From Oscillospiraceae bacterium (GTDB taxonomy: Bacteria > Bacillota > Clostridia > Oscillospirales > Oscillospiraceae), in contig CACZSJ010000175.1 of NCBI GenBank assembly GCA_902783825.1, positions 1 to 5,698 on the forward strand: a DNA stretch of 5,698 nt. The letters run 5' to 3'. Position numbers and translations under genes: made by a program. A model generated the notes under the pieces. That model was given only the letters and a program-made list of their open reading frames with translations, was not told where the DNA came from and made no database searches. Shown here piece by piece: positions 5,641-5,698 of this stretch. Position 1 is the stretch's first letter. Every line of letters starts with the position of its first letter.

Positions 5641-5698
5641 TTAGTCAGAGAAGAAACGCCGGTGGATCTCGTCCAGCGCACGGTCAAAATCCGGCTCC
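5641..5698 (-). CDS. miaA: C-terminal end of an upstream gene, probably miaA
   Basis: The last 18 codons and stop (TAA, 5641-5643) of a minus-strand gene that enters from the window edge. The visible residues are EPDFDRALDEIHRRFFSD. The pattern ...(K/R)EPDFxxAL... resembles the tail of clostridial MiaA, which puts the dimethylallyl group on A37 of tRNAs, and miaA is the usual gene before hfq. Catalytic parts are outside the window, so the call rests on a short tail plus context. It is 106 bp from hfq, without an obvious terminator between them, so co-transcription is possible. Confidence 0.5.
   Translation of the reverse strand, partial: EPDFDRALDEIHRRFFSD

Noticed and set aside
5613..5643. 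Possible terminator after the miaA-like gene (T-run at 5620-5625 on the minus strand)
   Set aside because: Six T's follow GACCGCC, but the preceding bases form no stable stem; the best pairing is about 4 bp with a long loop.

Overview
The window reads as chromosomal housekeeping DNA from a GC-rich Gram-positive anaerobe, most likely class Clostridia, order Oscillospirales (gut Ruminococcaceae/Oscillospiraceae type). The reasons are the presence of Firmicutes-style sepF and divIVA, strong AGGAGG-like ribosome sites, GC-ending codons, and the gene order. The taxonomic assignment is inference from these features, not from a database match.

Every gene lies on the minus strand, so the biological reading order is from base 5698 down to base 1. 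The order is: the last 18 codons of a gene that is probably miaA (tRNA dimethylallyltransferase); a 106-bp gap holding a near-perfect dyad/hairpin; hfq (RNA chaperone, 75 aa); a small one-pass membrane protein resembling a shortened HlyD-type adaptor, overlapping hfq by 14 bp; yggS (PLP homeostasis protein, 235 aa), 3 bp further on; sepF (FtsZ membrane anchor, 190 aa); divIVA (pole/septum scaffold, 213 aa from the preferred ATG); a 143-bp gap with a hairpin that probably ends the divIVA message; and ileS (isoleucyl-tRNA synthetase), of which the first 821 codons are present before the window ends.

The tight spacing (14-bp overlap, then gaps of 3, 45 and 39 bp) points to one transcript from hfq to divIVA. 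Inside the 3' part of yggS there is a full-consensus -35 (TTGACA), a 17-bp spacer and a GATAAT -10, aimed at sepF. This suggests that the division genes sepF and divIVA can also be transcribed independently of hfq and yggS.

Functionally the window joins RNA and translation genes (miaA, hfq, ileS) to a division module (yggS-sepF-divIVA), a grouping familiar in Firmicutes. No mobile element, CRISPR array, tRNA, rRNA or phage gene was seen, and no wholly new system is evident. The points most worth checking are the internal promoter, the dyad before hfq, and the shortened HlyD-like protein.
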